Positions 17,682 through 28,029 of a stretch of DNA of 64,000 nt are shown piece by piece. A program made the position numbers and the translations under genes. The notes beneath the pieces were generated by a model that saw only the letters and a program-made list of their open reading frames with translations, did no database searches and was not told the DNA's origin. How positions within the stretch are numbered: the stretch's first letter is position 1; each line of letters starts with the position of its first letter. This stretch comes from Curtobacterium sp. BH-2-1-1 (GTDB taxonomy: Bacteria > Actinomycetota > Actinomycetes > Actinomycetales > Microbacteriaceae), in the NCBI RefSeq assembly GCF_001806325.1, contig NZ_CP017580.1:1984001-2048000 (forward strand), in the 5' to 3' direction.

Positions 17682-20600
17682 GTGTCCGAACCGCCACGCG
17701 TCGCCGTCCTCGGGGCCGTCACCGTCGCGGACCCGACGGGAGCGCCGACGGCGGTGCCCGGTGCCCTTTCGCGGTCGTTCCTCGTCGCGCTGGTGCTCGC
17801 GCGCGGACACGCCGTGACGACCGAGGCGCTCATCGACGAGCTCTGGGGCGACGACCAGCCGCGGGGTGCCCGGGCAGCGCTGCAGACCCTCGTCTCCCGG
17901 CTCCGGCGCAGCACGGCCGACGGCGTCGTCGTGTCGACCAGCACCGGGTACGCACTCGGGGTCGACCCCGGCTCGGTCGACCTGACGTCCGCCGAGCGCG
18001 CGGCTGCCAGCGAGGACGTCGCGGTGGTCCGGGCAGTACTCGACGGCTGGCGGGGCGACCCCGGCGCGGACGTCGACGGGGACCTCGGCGCCGCGCTCGC
18101 CGACAGCGCGGCCACTGCCCGCCGTGCGCTCCGACGCCGGCTGGGCGAACTCCTCCTCGACCGCGGGGACGCGGCCGAGGCGGCAGCGCTGTGGCTCGCC
18201 GAGTCCGAGGCGAACCCGTTCGACGAGGTCGCCGTCGCCGGGTGCATGCGCGCGCTGGTCGCCGCCGGCCGGAACGCCGAGGCGCTCGCCGCGTTCGCGA
18301 CGCACCGCGACCGCCTCGCGGACGAGCTCGGCGCGGACCCCTCGGCCGACCTGGTGCGGCTGAACGCCGACCTGCTCCGCCGGTCCGCCGCCGACTCCGG
18401 TCGCGCTCGTCGGGTCGGGCTGCGGGCCGCGCCGAACACGCTCGTCGGGCGGCAGGAGGACCTCGCCGCCGTCACGGACCTCCTGTCCCGCAACCGGCTG
18501 GTCACGATCCTCGGTGCGGGTGGGCTCGGCAAGACCCGCCTCGCGCAGGCGGTCGCCGCCGGTGTGCCGCCGACCACCGGCGTGGTGGTGTTCGAGCTCG
18601 CGCCGATCGCCACCGCCGAGGACGTCGTCCCCGCGCTCGGTGCCCTGCTCGGGGTGGCCGAGTTCCGGTCCGCCCGGGCGCTGCGGGAGGTCGTCGTCGC
18701 CGACCTGCGTGCGCGGGTGGGGCGGGCGCTCGGGGAGGCCCCGACGGTCCTCGTCCTGGACAACTGCGAGCACCTCGTCGGCGACGTCGCCGGGTTCGCC
18801 GCCGACCTGCTCGCGAGCATCCCCGACCTCCGGATCCTCACGACCTCGCGCGCACCGCTCGCGATCGCGGGCGAGGTCGTGGCGCCCCTCGCGCCCCTCC
18901 CGGTCGAGGCCGACGGCGCCGCGGTCCGGCTGTTCACCGAGCGCGCCCGGGCCGCCCGACCCGGGGCCGTGCTGCCCGTGGACACCGTCCGCCGCATCTG
19001 CACGCGGCTCGACGGGTCGCCGCTCGCGATCGAGCTGGCCGCGGCGCGGATCCGGGGGATGAGCATCGACGAGATCGAGCGCCGGCTCGACGACCGGTTC
19101 GCGCTGCTCCGCGGCGGCGACCGCAGCGCGCCGGAGCGGCACCGCACGCTCCTGGCGGTCATCGAGTGGAGCTGGCGCCTGCTCGACGCGGGCGCGCAGG
19201 ACCTCCTGACCCGCCTGGCACTGTTCCCCGACGGCCTGGCGGTCGACGCCGTCGAGGCCGTGGCCGCGCCGGACCGCCGGGACGATGCGCTCGACGACCT
19301 CGCCGAGCTCGTCGAGCAGTCCCTCGTGCAGCTCGTCGAGGTCGAGGGGGAGCCGGTCCGCTACCGCCTGCTCGAGACCGTCCGCGAGTTCGGGGCCGCA
19401 CGGCTCGACGAACGTGGTGCCACCGAGGCCGTGCGCACGGCGATGATCCGCTGGGGGCGGGACTTCGCCGCCGCCAGGAACCTCTTCACGCTCACCGGCC
19501 CGGAGCAGCTCGACCGCTTCCACGAGGTCCAGCGCGAGGCCGACAACCTCGTGACCCTGCTCCGCTGGAGCCTCCGCGCCGACGACGCCTCGGCGACCGC
19601 GCACGTCTTCGCCGCCCTCGGGGCCTACTGGACGCTCCGGGGTGCCCACGGCGAGGTCACCGCGATCGCGTCCGACGTGGTCGCGGTGCTGCGCTCGGGT
19701 CCGCCCGCGGCCGAGGACGTCGCCGCGGTGCACGTCGGACTCGTCGTCGCCGGGGCGTCCTCGGCGTTCGACGACCGTCGGACCGCCGCCTGGGCGATCT
19801 CCACGCTCCGGCACCTCCGCCGCGTCGGGACGACGGGGTTCCCGGTGCTCGACGCACAGGTGGCCCTGCTCCTGACGCTCGGGCGTCCGGCGGCGGGCAC
19901 CGCGCTCCTCGCGCGCCTCCGCGACGACCCCGACGAGGGCGTGGCCGGCACCGCCAACATGCTCAGCGCGCCCCTCGCCGAGAACGACGGCGAGTTCGCG
20001 GCGGCCCTCCGGTACGCCACCCGGGCGCAGACGCTCGCGGAGCGCACCGCCGACGCGTGGACGATCGGCACCGTGGCCGTCACCATGACGCAACTCCTCG
20101 CCCAGACCGGCCGGTACGCGGACGCCCTCGCGAACGCCGACCGAGCCCGTGAGCAGCTCGAGCGCTTCGGCGCCGAGGACGACCTGTACGAGATCGGCTG
20201 GACCGTCGGGCTCTGCTCGGCCGCGACCGGCGCCGTGGACACCGCCCGGTCGATCGCCGCCGAGCTGGAGCACCGACCGGTCGCGGGGCGCGGCGGCTTC
20301 GACGGCGACCGCTCCCAGATCGGCGTGCTCGCGGTCGCGATCGGCGCGGAGTGCCTCCGGTTCGAGGGCGACCTCGACGCTGCCGCCGCGCAGTACACGG
20401 CCGCGTGGGACTGGGTGCTGCCGCACCGGAAGGCGACACCGCACTGGACCGTGATGGCGGGCGCGGCGCGGATCGCAGCGGTCGACGAGGCGGCGCTCGG
20501 CGCGCCCGACGGAGCCGCACCGCGCCTCCAGGCCGACGAGCGCGCGGTCGCTCGCCGCATCCGGAAGGCCGCACTCGTGATGATCCGCGTCCACCCGTGG

Positions 20601-20891
20601 TGGCTCGACCTGCCCGTCATCGGCACGACGCTGGCGGGACTCGCGGTCGCGGCGGCGCGCAGCGACCGTCCGGCCGAGGCGGCCCGGTGCTGGGGCGCCG
20701 CGATGCGGTTCGGCACCCGGCAGGACTTCGCGGTGCTCGCCCACGGACGGCTCCGGCCGCTCCTCGTCGACGCGCTCGGCGCGGCCCGCGTCGCGGACGC
20801 CGAGACGGCCTCGGCCGGATGGGACCGGACCGAGGCCGTCGCGCGGGCGAGGACGCTGCTGGAGGACCTCCGCTACGCCTTCCGCATGTAG
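17682..20891 (+). CDS. SARP/AfsR-type transcriptional regulator with NB-ARC ATPase
   Basis: The protein has 1069 residues. An N-terminal winged-helix DNA-binding domain (about 1-85, with TTEALIDELWGDDQPRGARA) is followed by a bacterial transcriptional activator domain (about 90-240) made of TPR-like helices. An ATPase module has the P-loop ILGAGGLGKTRLAQ near residue 275 and TVLVLDNCEHL as Walker B. It ends in a long helical repeat region. This is the AfsR plan: large SARPs activate secondary metabolism or export genes in response to nucleotide and phosphorylation signals. No biosynthetic genes are present. Its neighbours are a FUSC protein and a convergent ABC exporter, whose 3' end overlaps it by 19 bases. 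The exporter is a plausible target, by inference. Confidence 0.88.
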   Translation: MSEPPRVAVLGAVTVADPTGAPTAVPGALSRSFLVALVLARGHAVTTEALIDELWGDDQPRGARAALQTLVSRLRRSTADGVVVSTSTGYALGVDPGSVDLTSAERAAASEDVAVVRAVLDGWRGDPGADVDGDLGAALADSAATARRALRRRLGELLLDRGDAAEAAALWLAESEANPFDEVAVAGCMRALVAAGRNAEALAAFATHRDRLADELGADPSADLVRLNADLLRRSAADSGRARRVGLRAAPNTLVGRQEDLAAVTDLLSRNRLVTILGAGGLGKTRLAQAVAAGVPPTTGVVVFELAPIATAEDVVPALGALLGVAEFRSARALREVVVADLRARVGRALGEAPTVLVLDNCEHLVGDVAGFAADLLASIPDLRILTTSRAPLAIAGEVVAPLAPLPVEADGAAVRLFTERARAARPGAVLPVDTVRRICTRLDGSPLAIELAAARIRGMSIDEIERRLDDRFALLRGGDRSAPERHRTLLAVIEWSWRLLDAGAQDLLTRLALFPDGLAVDAVEAVAAPDRRDDALDDLAELVEQSLVQLVEVEGEPVRYRLLETVREFGAARLDERGATEAVRTAMIRWGRDFAAARNLFTLTGPEQLDRFHEVQREADNLVTLLRWSLRADDASATAHVFAALGAYWTLRGAHGEVTAIASDVVAVLRSGPPAAEDVAAVHVGLVVAGASSAFDDRRTAAWAISTLRHLRRVGTTGFPVLDAQVALLLTLGRPAAGTALLARLRDDPDEGVAGTANMLSAPLAENDGEFAAALRYATRAQTLAERTADAWTIGTVAVTMTQLLAQTGRYADALANADRAREQLERFGAEDDLYEIGWTVGLCSAATGAVDTARSIAAELEHRPVAGRGGFDGDRSQIGVLAVAIGAECLRFEGDLDAAAAQYTAAWDWVLPHRKATPHWTVMAGAARIAAVDEAALGAPDGAAPRLQADERAVARRIRKAALVMIRVHPWWLDLPVIGTTLAGLAVAAARSDRPAEAARCWGAAMRFGTRQDFAVLAHGRLRPLLVDALGAARVADAETASAGWDRTEAVARARTLLEDLRYAFRM

Positions 20892-21699
20892 GCGCGGACC
20901 GTCAGCGGCGCGAACACGGCGACCACCACGGCGGCACCGAGCAGGCTGATCCAGAGGTCACCGGTGACGGCGCCGTGGTTGATCAGCTCGCGGACCGCGG
21001 TGATGAGGTGCGAGATCGGGTTGACCTCGGTGAACCAGCGCAGCCAGCCGGGCAGGGTGTCCGTGGGGACGAACGCGTTCGACAGGAACGTCAGCGGGAA
21101 GAGCACCAGGTTGGCGATGCCGGAGACGCTCGACGCGGTGCGGGCGACCACGCCGAAGTAGGCGAAGATCCAGCTGATCGACCAGGCGACGACGATCACG
21201 AGCACGCCGGCCAGCACGACCGCCGCGGCACCGCCCTCGGGACGCAGGCCCATGATGATCCCGACCGTGAACGTGATGGCGGTGGCGATCGCGTACCGGA
21301 CCGTGTCGGCGAGCAGCGCACCGGCGAGCGGCGCGATGCGGGCGATCGGCAGGGACTTGAAGCGGTCGAACACGCCCTTGTCCATGTCCTCGCGGAGCTG
21401 GACACCGGTGACGATCGAGGACGTGATGTTCGTCTGCACGAGGATGCCGGGGATGATGACGGGCAGGTAGCTGGACACGTCGCCGGCGATCGCGCCGCCG
21501 AAGATGTACGTGAACATCACGGTGAAGACGATCGGCATGAGCGTCACGTCGAACAGCTGCTCGGGCGTGCGACGGACCTTCACCAGGCCGCGGTACGCCA
21601 TCGTGAAGGACTGTCGGACGGTCGCGCCGAGTCCGGAGCCGCCGATGCCGGGGCGCGGGGCGACCCGCGGCGCCGAGGTGGGGGTGGGGGCGATGGTGG

Positions 21700-21703
<4 letters not shown>
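20873..21703 (-). CDS. ABC-2 type exporter permease, DrrB-like
   Basis: The protein has 276 residues and six predicted membrane helices. The cytoplasmic N-terminus leads to RTPEQLFDVTLMPIVFTVMF and TYIFGG, and the family features QLREDMDKGVFDRFKSLPIAR and the FPLTFLSNAFVPTDTLPGW loop are clear. The start at 21703 overlaps the ATPase stop (ATGA) and has GGAG upstream, so the two are translationally coupled. DrrAB pairs usually export hydrophobic drugs or lipids. The gene runs 19 bases into the end of the opposing SARP gene. Confidence 0.88.
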
Positions 21704-22683
<980 letters not shown>

Positions 22684-22806
22684 TCGCGCAGGTCCTTTCG
22701 TGGTGACTCGACGTGGTTCGTCGATGTCGAGCACGATGGTGCCGCGGCCCGCTCACGCGGCACTGACGTGGCACTGACACCGGGGCGGGGCGCGTGTCAG
22801 CACGGG

Positions 22807-22831
22807 GGCCAGGAGGCGCGGTCCGGCCCCG
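22807..22831. repeat. Copy of the GGAGGCGCGG dispersed repeat
   Basis: Reads GGCCAGGAGGCGCGG, then TCCGGCCCCG. It ends two bases before the truA -10 element, so it covers the -35 position of that promoter. Confidence 0.65.
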
Positions 22832-22832
22832 G

Positions 22833-22838
22833 TACGGT
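22833..22838 (+). promoter_or_regulatory. -10 element TACGGT, 6 bases before truA
   Basis: Leaderless spacing to GTG 22845. The -35 position is occupied by a dispersed-repeat copy. Confidence 0.5.
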
Positions 22839-22844
22839 GGCCTG

Positions 22845-23762
22845 GTGGACGAGACGGCGGGCCCGCAGGGCGGCGGTGACGGTGGCGGCGTGCGGCTGCG
22901 GCTGGACATCGCGTACGACGGTGCGGCGTTCTCCGGGTGGGCCCGGCAGCCGGGTCTCCGGACCGTGCAGGGCGCGCTCGAGGCCGCGCTCGCCACCGTC
23001 TTCACCCGGTGGGGCGAGCCGCCGCTGCTCACCGTGGCCGGGCGCACCGACGCGGGCGTCCACGCCACGGGGCAGGTCGCCCACCTCGACCTCACACCGG
23101 CGCAGTGGGACGCGCTGGCCGCCAAGCGGGGGTCGGGGCGCTCGCCGCTGGACGGGCTCGTCAAGCGCGTGAACGGCATCGCGGCGCCGGAGGGGGACGT
23201 CGTCGTCACCCGGGCCTCGGTCGCGCCGGAGGGGTTCGACGCCCGGTTCTCGCCGCTGTGGCGCCGCTACTCGTACCGGATCGCGGACGCCGACGCCTGG
23301 CGCGATCCACGTCGACGGGGGCACACGGTCTGGCACCCGACGCGGTTGGACCCGGCGGCGATGGAGCGCGGTGCGCTGCGGCTGCTGGGGCTGCACGACT
23401 TCGCGACGTTCTGCAAGCCGCGCGAGGGGGCGACGACCATCCGGACGTTGCAGGAGTTCCGCTGGGACCGCGAGCCGGACGGCGTGCTGGTGGCGCGCCT
23501 CCAGGCCGACGCCTTCTGCCACTCGATGGTGCGCGCGATGGTGGGGGCGACGATCGCCGTCGGCGAGGGCCGGTTCGGTGCCGACCGGCTCGAGGAGCTG
23601 CGGATCGCCGAGGCCCGGACGAGCGAGTTCAAGGTCGCGCCGGCGAAGGGCCTCACCCTGACCGAGGTCGGGTACCCGGCGGACGACGACCTCGCGGCGC
23701 GGGCGGCGCAGACCCGTGCGCGACGCGAAGCGCCCGACGACGGCGGTACCGTCGGGGGATGA
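22845..23762 (+). CDS. truA: tRNA pseudouridine(38-40) synthase TruA
   Basis: The enzyme makes pseudouridine at positions 38-40 of the tRNA anticodon arm. From GTG 22845 it has 305 residues; a TACGGT lies six bases before this codon. The catalytic aspartate is D69 in AGRTDAGVHATGQ; LDIAYDGAAFSGWARQPGLR and DAFCHSMVRAMVG are the family signatures. It is usually next to rplQ; here it is 6.5 kb away. Its stop overlaps the next start (ATGA). Confidence 0.92.
   Translation: MDETAGPQGGGDGGGVRLRLDIAYDGAAFSGWARQPGLRTVQGALEAALATVFTRWGEPPLLTVAGRTDAGVHATGQVAHLDLTPAQWDALAAKRGSGRSPLDGLVKRVNGIAAPEGDVVVTRASVAPEGFDARFSPLWRRYSYRIADADAWRDPRRRGHTVWHPTRLDPAAMERGALRLLGLHDFATFCKPREGATTIRTLQEFRWDREPDGVLVARLQADAFCHSMVRAMVGATIAVGEGRFGADRLEELRIAEARTSEFKVAPAKGLTLTEVGYPADDDLAARAAQTRARREAPDDGGTVGG
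23747..23752 (+). promoter_or_regulatory. -10-like TACCGT, 6 bases before the MBL gene
   Basis: It lies inside the truA 3' end, with leaderless spacing to ATG 23759. Readthrough from truA is equally possible. Confidence 0.35.
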
Positions 23763-24505
23763 CCTCCCGCGAACCCCGCTCCGTCGTGTCCGTCGCACCC
23801 GGGGTGGTGTTCGTCGAGGGGCCCGTCTCGAACTGGGTGGTCCTCGCCGAGGAGGACGGTGTCGCACTGATCGACGCCGGCTACCCGGCCGACACCGACC
23901 TCGTGCTCGACACCGTGCGGTACGCCGGCCACGAGCTCGACGACCTGCGCCGGGTGTACGTCACGCACGGGCACGTCGACCACGTCGGCGGCATCCCCGG
24001 CATCCTCGAGCGGTACCCGCACGTCGAGGTGCTCGCCCACGCCGACGAGCTCGACAACGTGCGCGGGCCCGCGCGGCAGCAGGTGACGCCGGCCGAGATC
24101 GGCGGACGACTGGCCGCGCCCCGGGTCCTCCGGTGGCTCGCCCGCGCAGTGCGCTCCGACGCGCTGCGACCCACCGCGGTGCCGACCGCCCGCGCGCTCA
24201 CGGGTGCGGACTTCGTCGGCCGGGCGATCGCGCCGCTGCCGGCCACCGGGCACACCGACGGGTCCACGGCCTACCTGCTGCCCGCCGCGAACGCGATCGT
24301 CACCGGGGACGCCGTCGTCAGCCGGCACGACACGCAGCCGTCGTCGTGGGAGCCGCGGCCGCGCATGATCACGTCGTTCTTCACGGCCGACCAGGAACGA
24401 GCGCTCGAGTCCGCGCGGGCGCTGCCGATCCCGGACGTCCTGCTCCCCGGACACGGGCCGGCCGTGCACCGCGTCGGGTCCACCTGGCGGCCGATCGGGT
24501 CCTGA
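23759..24505 (+). CDS. MBL-fold metallo-hydrolase
   Basis: The 248-residue protein has the metallo-beta-lactamase motif THGHVDHVGG (H-x-H-x-D-H) after about residue 60. ATGHTDGSTAYLL supplies the next histidine, TGDAV the bridging aspartate and LPGHGPAVH the last histidine, so both metal sites are complete. Substrate is unknown; glyoxalase II-like and lactonase-like enzymes share this layout. The ATG overlaps the truA stop. Confidence 0.85.
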   Translation: MTSREPRSVVSVAPGVVFVEGPVSNWVVLAEEDGVALIDAGYPADTDLVLDTVRYAGHELDDLRRVYVTHGHVDHVGGIPGILERYPHVEVLAHADELDNVRGPARQQVTPAEIGGRLAAPRVLRWLARAVRSDALRPTAVPTARALTGADFVGRAIAPLPATGHTDGSTAYLLPAANAIVTGDAVVSRHDTQPSSWEPRPRMITSFFTADQERALESARALPIPDVLLPGHGPAVHRVGSTWRPIGS

Positions 24506-24561
24506 TCCCCGGGCATCGCCCACCGCCGCCGCCTGCACCCCGATCAGGGGTGGAACGGATC

Positions 24562-24583
24562 GTTCACCCGCCGGAAACCTGAG
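24562..24583 (+). promoter_or_regulatory. Possible PhoP box upstream of the nuclease gene
   Basis: GTTCACCCGCC followed directly by GGAAACCTGAG gives two 11-base units; the first matches the actinobacterial PHO-box unit GTTCACC well, the second less so. The box lies exactly where the -35 element would be for the TACCGT at 24600-24605, which is how PhoP-activated promoters are built. Confidence 0.45.
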
Positions 24584-24599
24584 GGGCCCCGCAGGTCGG

Positions 24600-24605
24600 T
24601 ACCGT
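24600..24605 (+). promoter_or_regulatory. -10 element TACCGT, 6 bases before the nuclease gene
   Basis: Leaderless spacing to ATG 24612; no ribosome-binding site. No -35 match, in keeping with an activated promoter. Confidence 0.5.
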
Positions 24606-24611
24606 GCGACC

Positions 24612-27308
24612 ATGCACAGATCCGTCGGGCGCACTCTGCTGTGCGCCACCGCTGCAGCCGCGCTCGTCGCCGCTCCGCTCGTCTCCGTCTCCACGGCCAC
24701 CGCGAACCCCCAGGGCACCGGGCTCGTCATCGCCGAGGCCTACCTCAAGGGCGGCAGCGCGAACCAGCCCTTCACGAACAAGTTCGTCGAACTCGGCAAC
24801 CCCACCGACAGCCCCGTCAGCGTCGACGGCTGGTCGGTGCAGTACCGCGCGGCGACCGGTACCGGAGCGCCCTCGGTCGGCAAGCTCGCCGGCTCCGTGC
24901 CCGCACACGGCACCTACCTCGTGCAGATGGGCTCGAACGGCACGAACGGCGAGGCGCTGCCCGAGCCGGACGCCGTCACCGGGCTGAACCCCTCCGGGTC
25001 GACCGGCACCCTCGTCCTCGCCGACCAGGCGACGGCGCTGACACTCCCCGCCGGCGCCGTGACGACGGGCACACCCGGCGTCGTCGACCTGCTCGGCTAC
25101 GGCACGTCGAACACCTTCGAGACCGCGGTCGCACCGACCGGCACGGCGAACGCCGTCCCGGACGCGCTCACCCGTCAGGGCACGACCGACACCGACTCGA
25201 ACGCCGCCGACTTCCGGGTGACGACGACCGTCACGCCGGAGAACGCCGCGGGCGAGACCACGCAGCCGACGGACCCGACCGACCCCACCGACCCCGGTGA
25301 CGGCGGCACGACCCCGGCCGAACGGGTCACGATCGCGCAGCTGCAGGGCACCGGCGATGCCTCGCCGTTCGCCGGGAAGACCGTCACGACCGACGGCGTC
25401 GTCACCGCGGTGTACGCCACCGGCGGCTTCAACGGCTACACGGTCCAGACCGCCGGCACCGGCGGCGCGCTCGACCTCGGGATGCACACCGCCTCCGACG
25501 CCGTCTTCGTCTACTCGTCGGCGACCGTCGGCAGCGTGGCGATCGGGGACGCGGTTCGCCTCACCGGCACGGTGTCCGAGTTCAACGGCCTGACCGAGCT
25601 GACCGTGCCCACCGCGGCCGGCCTGACGAAGCTCCCCGCCGCGGGGGTCGTCCAGCCGGTCCCGGCCACGCTGACGTTCCCGCGCACCGACGCACAGCGC
25701 GAGTCGCTCGAGAGCATGCTCGTGGCGCCGCAGGGCGACTACACCGTCGCGGACAACTACACGACGAACCAGTACGGCGAGGTCGTGCTGGCATCGGGGA
25801 AGCAGCGCCTGCTCCAGCCGACCGAGGTCGCTCGTCCGGGCAGTGCCGAGGCCGCCGCCGTGACCGCGGACAACGCGGCGCGCAAGGTCGTCCTCGACGA
25901 CGGTGCGAGCACGAACTTCCTCAGCGCGGCGAACCAGTCGATCCCGGTGTCGTGGCTCACGCAGGGTCCGGTCACGGTCGGTGCCGCTGCGACCTTCCGC
26001 GAGCCGGTCGTCCTCGACTACCGGAACGACTCGTGGAAGTTCCAGCCGACGTCGCCGATCACCGGCGCCACCCCGGCTGCCGACCTGCCGGCGTCGTTCT
26101 CGGACGTCCGCACCGCGGCGCCCGAGAACGTCGGCGGTGACATCCGCCTCGCCGGGTTCAACGTCCTGAACTACTTCCCGACGACCGGCGACCAGCTCAC
26201 CGGTTGCACGTACTACACCGACCGCGACGGCGACCCCGTGACCGTCCGGGGCGGCTGCGACGCCCGCGGTGCCGCGAACGCCGACGACCTCGCCCGCCAG
26301 CAGGTGAAGATCGTCAAGGCGATCAACGGCCTCGGCGCCGACGTCGTCTCCCTCGAGGAGATCGAGAACTCGGCGCGCTTCGGCCAGGACCGTGACGCGG
26401 CCGTGGCGACCCTCGTGGCCGCGCTCAACGCTGCGACCGGCAAGGACACCTGGGCGTACGCGAAGTCCCCGTCGAAGCTCCCGTCGAGCGAGGACGTCAT
26501 CCGCCTCGCGCTCATCTACAAGAAGGACCGCGTGCAGCCGGTCGGCTCGTCGACGATCCTCACCGACTCGACGGCGTTCACGAACGCCCGCCAGCCGCTC
26601 GCGCAGGCCTTCGCCCCGGTCGTCGCGAAGCCCGGCAAGGGCAAGGGCGCGCAGAAGCCGTCGGCGAAGGACACCTTCCTGGTCATCGCCAACCACTTCA
26701 AGTCGAAGGGCTCCGGCGAGGGCGTCGACGCCGACCAGGGCGACGGGCAGGGTGCGTCGAACCACTCGCGCGTCGAGCAGGCGAAGGCGCTCGTGACGTT
26801 CTCGACCGCGATGCAGCGCCAGGCGCGGACCGACAAGGTGTTCATGCTCGGCGACTTCAACGCCTACAGCGAGGAGGACCCGGTCGTCGCCCTCGAGGAC
26901 GCCGGCTACACGGACCTCGGCCCGACCGAGGACGCGTCCGAGTGGTCGTACGTCTTCAGTGGACTGAGCGGCTCGCTCGACCACGTGTTCGCGTCCCCTG
27001 CTGCGCTGGAGACCGTCACCGGCGTGGACATCTGGAACATCAACTCGGTTGAGTCTGTGGGCCTCGAGTACAGCCGGTACGACTACAACGTCACGGACCT
27101 GTACCAGGACGACGTGTACCGGGCGAGTGACCACGACCCGGTCGTGGTGGGTATCGACCTGCCGGGCGTCGGCACCCCGGGAGGCGGGAACCCCGGCCCC
27201 GGCGGCGACCCCGGACACGGCGGCAACCCGGGCCACGGCGGTCCGATCGCGGACGCGCTGGCGGCGCTCGCCGCCCTGCTCGCGTGGTTGCGGAGCCTCT
27301 TCGGCTGA
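24612..27308 (+). CDS. Secreted nuclease, ExeM/NucH family
   Basis: The protein has 898 residues. A signal peptide (about 1-31, MHRSVGRTLLC to STATA) is followed by a lamin-tail domain (about 36-150, AYLKGGSANQPFTNKFVELG). An OB-like region follows around 240-400, then an endonuclease/exonuclease/phosphatase domain (about 510-850). Catalytic segments are FNVLNYF, VSLEEIENS, MLGDFNAY and ASDHDPVVVG. The end is Gly/Pro rich with a short hydrophobic stretch and no LPXTG. The family digests extracellular DNA and RNA. In Corynebacterium glutamicum nucH is induced by phosphate starvation, which fits the possible PHO box here. Function is well supported, regulation is inferred. Confidence 0.9.
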   Translation: MHRSVGRTLLCATAAAALVAAPLVSVSTATANPQGTGLVIAEAYLKGGSANQPFTNKFVELGNPTDSPVSVDGWSVQYRAATGTGAPSVGKLAGSVPAHGTYLVQMGSNGTNGEALPEPDAVTGLNPSGSTGTLVLADQATALTLPAGAVTTGTPGVVDLLGYGTSNTFETAVAPTGTANAVPDALTRQGTTDTDSNAADFRVTTTVTPENAAGETTQPTDPTDPTDPGDGGTTPAERVTIAQLQGTGDASPFAGKTVTTDGVVTAVYATGGFNGYTVQTAGTGGALDLGMHTASDAVFVYSSATVGSVAIGDAVRLTGTVSEFNGLTELTVPTAAGLTKLPAAGVVQPVPATLTFPRTDAQRESLESMLVAPQGDYTVADNYTTNQYGEVVLASGKQRLLQPTEVARPGSAEAAAVTADNAARKVVLDDGASTNFLSAANQSIPVSWLTQGPVTVGAAATFREPVVLDYRNDSWKFQPTSPITGATPAADLPASFSDVRTAAPENVGGDIRLAGFNVLNYFPTTGDQLTGCTYYTDRDGDPVTVRGGCDARGAANADDLARQQVKIVKAINGLGADVVSLEEIENSARFGQDRDAAVATLVAALNAATGKDTWAYAKSPSKLPSSEDVIRLALIYKKDRVQPVGSSTILTDSTAFTNARQPLAQAFAPVVAKPGKGKGAQKPSAKDTFLVIANHFKSKGSGEGVDADQGDGQGASNHSRVEQAKALVTFSTAMQRQARTDKVFMLGDFNAYSEEDPVVALEDAGYTDLGPTEDASEWSYVFSGLSGSLDHVFASPAALETVTGVDIWNINSVESVGLEYSRYDYNVTDLYQDDVYRASDHDPVVVGIDLPGVGTPGGGNPGPGGDPGHGGNPGHGGPIADALAALAALLAWLRSLFG

Positions 27309-27320
27309 CGTTCCACCCAC

Positions 27321-27362
27321 GGACGGGAGGCGCGGTGCCAGCCGGCACCGCGCCTCCCGTCC
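27321..27362. terminator. Perfect 19-bp hairpin containing the GGAGGCGCGG repeat
   Basis: GGACGGGAGGCGCGGTGCC (27321-27339) pairs fully with 27344-27362 around AGCC. It is a terminator for the nuclease gene and the most symmetric member of the dispersed repeat family. Confidence 0.8.
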
Positions 27363-27375
27363 GTCCTGTCTCCGT

Positions 27376-27405
27376 TTGACCGCCATCACGTGCGTCGGGT
27401 AGACT
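27376..27405 (+). promoter_or_regulatory. Promoter of rplM-rpsI
   Basis: TTGACC (27376-27381) and TAGACT (27400-27405) are 18 bases apart. The leader to the rplM start is about 130 bases, long enough for regulation by a ribosomal protein. Confidence 0.7.
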
Positions 27406-27544
27406 CTCACCTTGGTCTGCGCGCTCTGTGCGCCGGACAGTCAGATGAGCCCTCCACCGGGCCGTTCACACGGGTTCTCCCACGTGAACACCCACCGGAG
27501 CGGGATTCACGGACTCCTCACCTCGACACGAAAGCAGCACCACT

Positions 27545-27991
27545 GTGACTCGTACGTTCTCCCCGAAGCCGGCAGACGTCCAGCACGACTGGATCGTCAT
27601 CGACGCGACCGACGTCGTCCTCGGCCGCCTCGCCACCCACGCCGCGGCGCTCCTGCGCGGCAAGCACAAGGCCACCTTCGCCCAGCACATGGACATGGGT
27701 GACTACGTCATCATCGTGAACGCCGACAAGGTCGCCCTGACCGGTTCGAAGCTCGCGAAGAAGGTCTACTACCGCCACTCGGGCTACCCGGGCGGCCTCA
27801 CGGCGACCTCCTACCCGGAGATGCTCGAGAAGCACCCGACCCGCGCCGTCGAGAAGGCGATCCGCGGCATGCTCCCGAAGAACACCCTCGGTCGCGAGCA
27901 GCTCAAGAAGCTGAAGGTCTACGCCGGCGCGGAGCACCCGCACTCGGCGCAGCAGCCCAAGGCGTACACCTTCGACCAGGTCGCACAGTAG
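27545..27991 (+). CDS. rplM: 50S ribosomal protein L13
   Basis: From GTG 27545 the protein has 148 residues. [36 protein letters not shown] and [19 protein letters not shown] are signatures. L13 is an early assembly protein of the 50S subunit. rpsI follows after 38 bases. Confidence 0.97.
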   Translation: MTRTFSPKPADVQHDWIVIDATDVVLGRLATHAAALLRGKHKATFAQHMDMGDYVIIVNADKVALTGSKLAKKVYYRHSGYPGGLTATSYPEMLEKHPTRAVEKAIRGMLPKNTLGREQLKKLKVYAGAEHPHSAQQPKAYTFDQVAQ

Positions 27992-28029
27992 TTCCGGCCA
28001 CGACGACTTCCAAGGACTAGGTAAAACTC

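Noticed and set aside
17541..20744. A 1067-codon reverse-strand frame opposite the SARP gene
   Set aside because: High GC gives long open frames on the opposite strand. It has no domain signature, and the forward strand has several.
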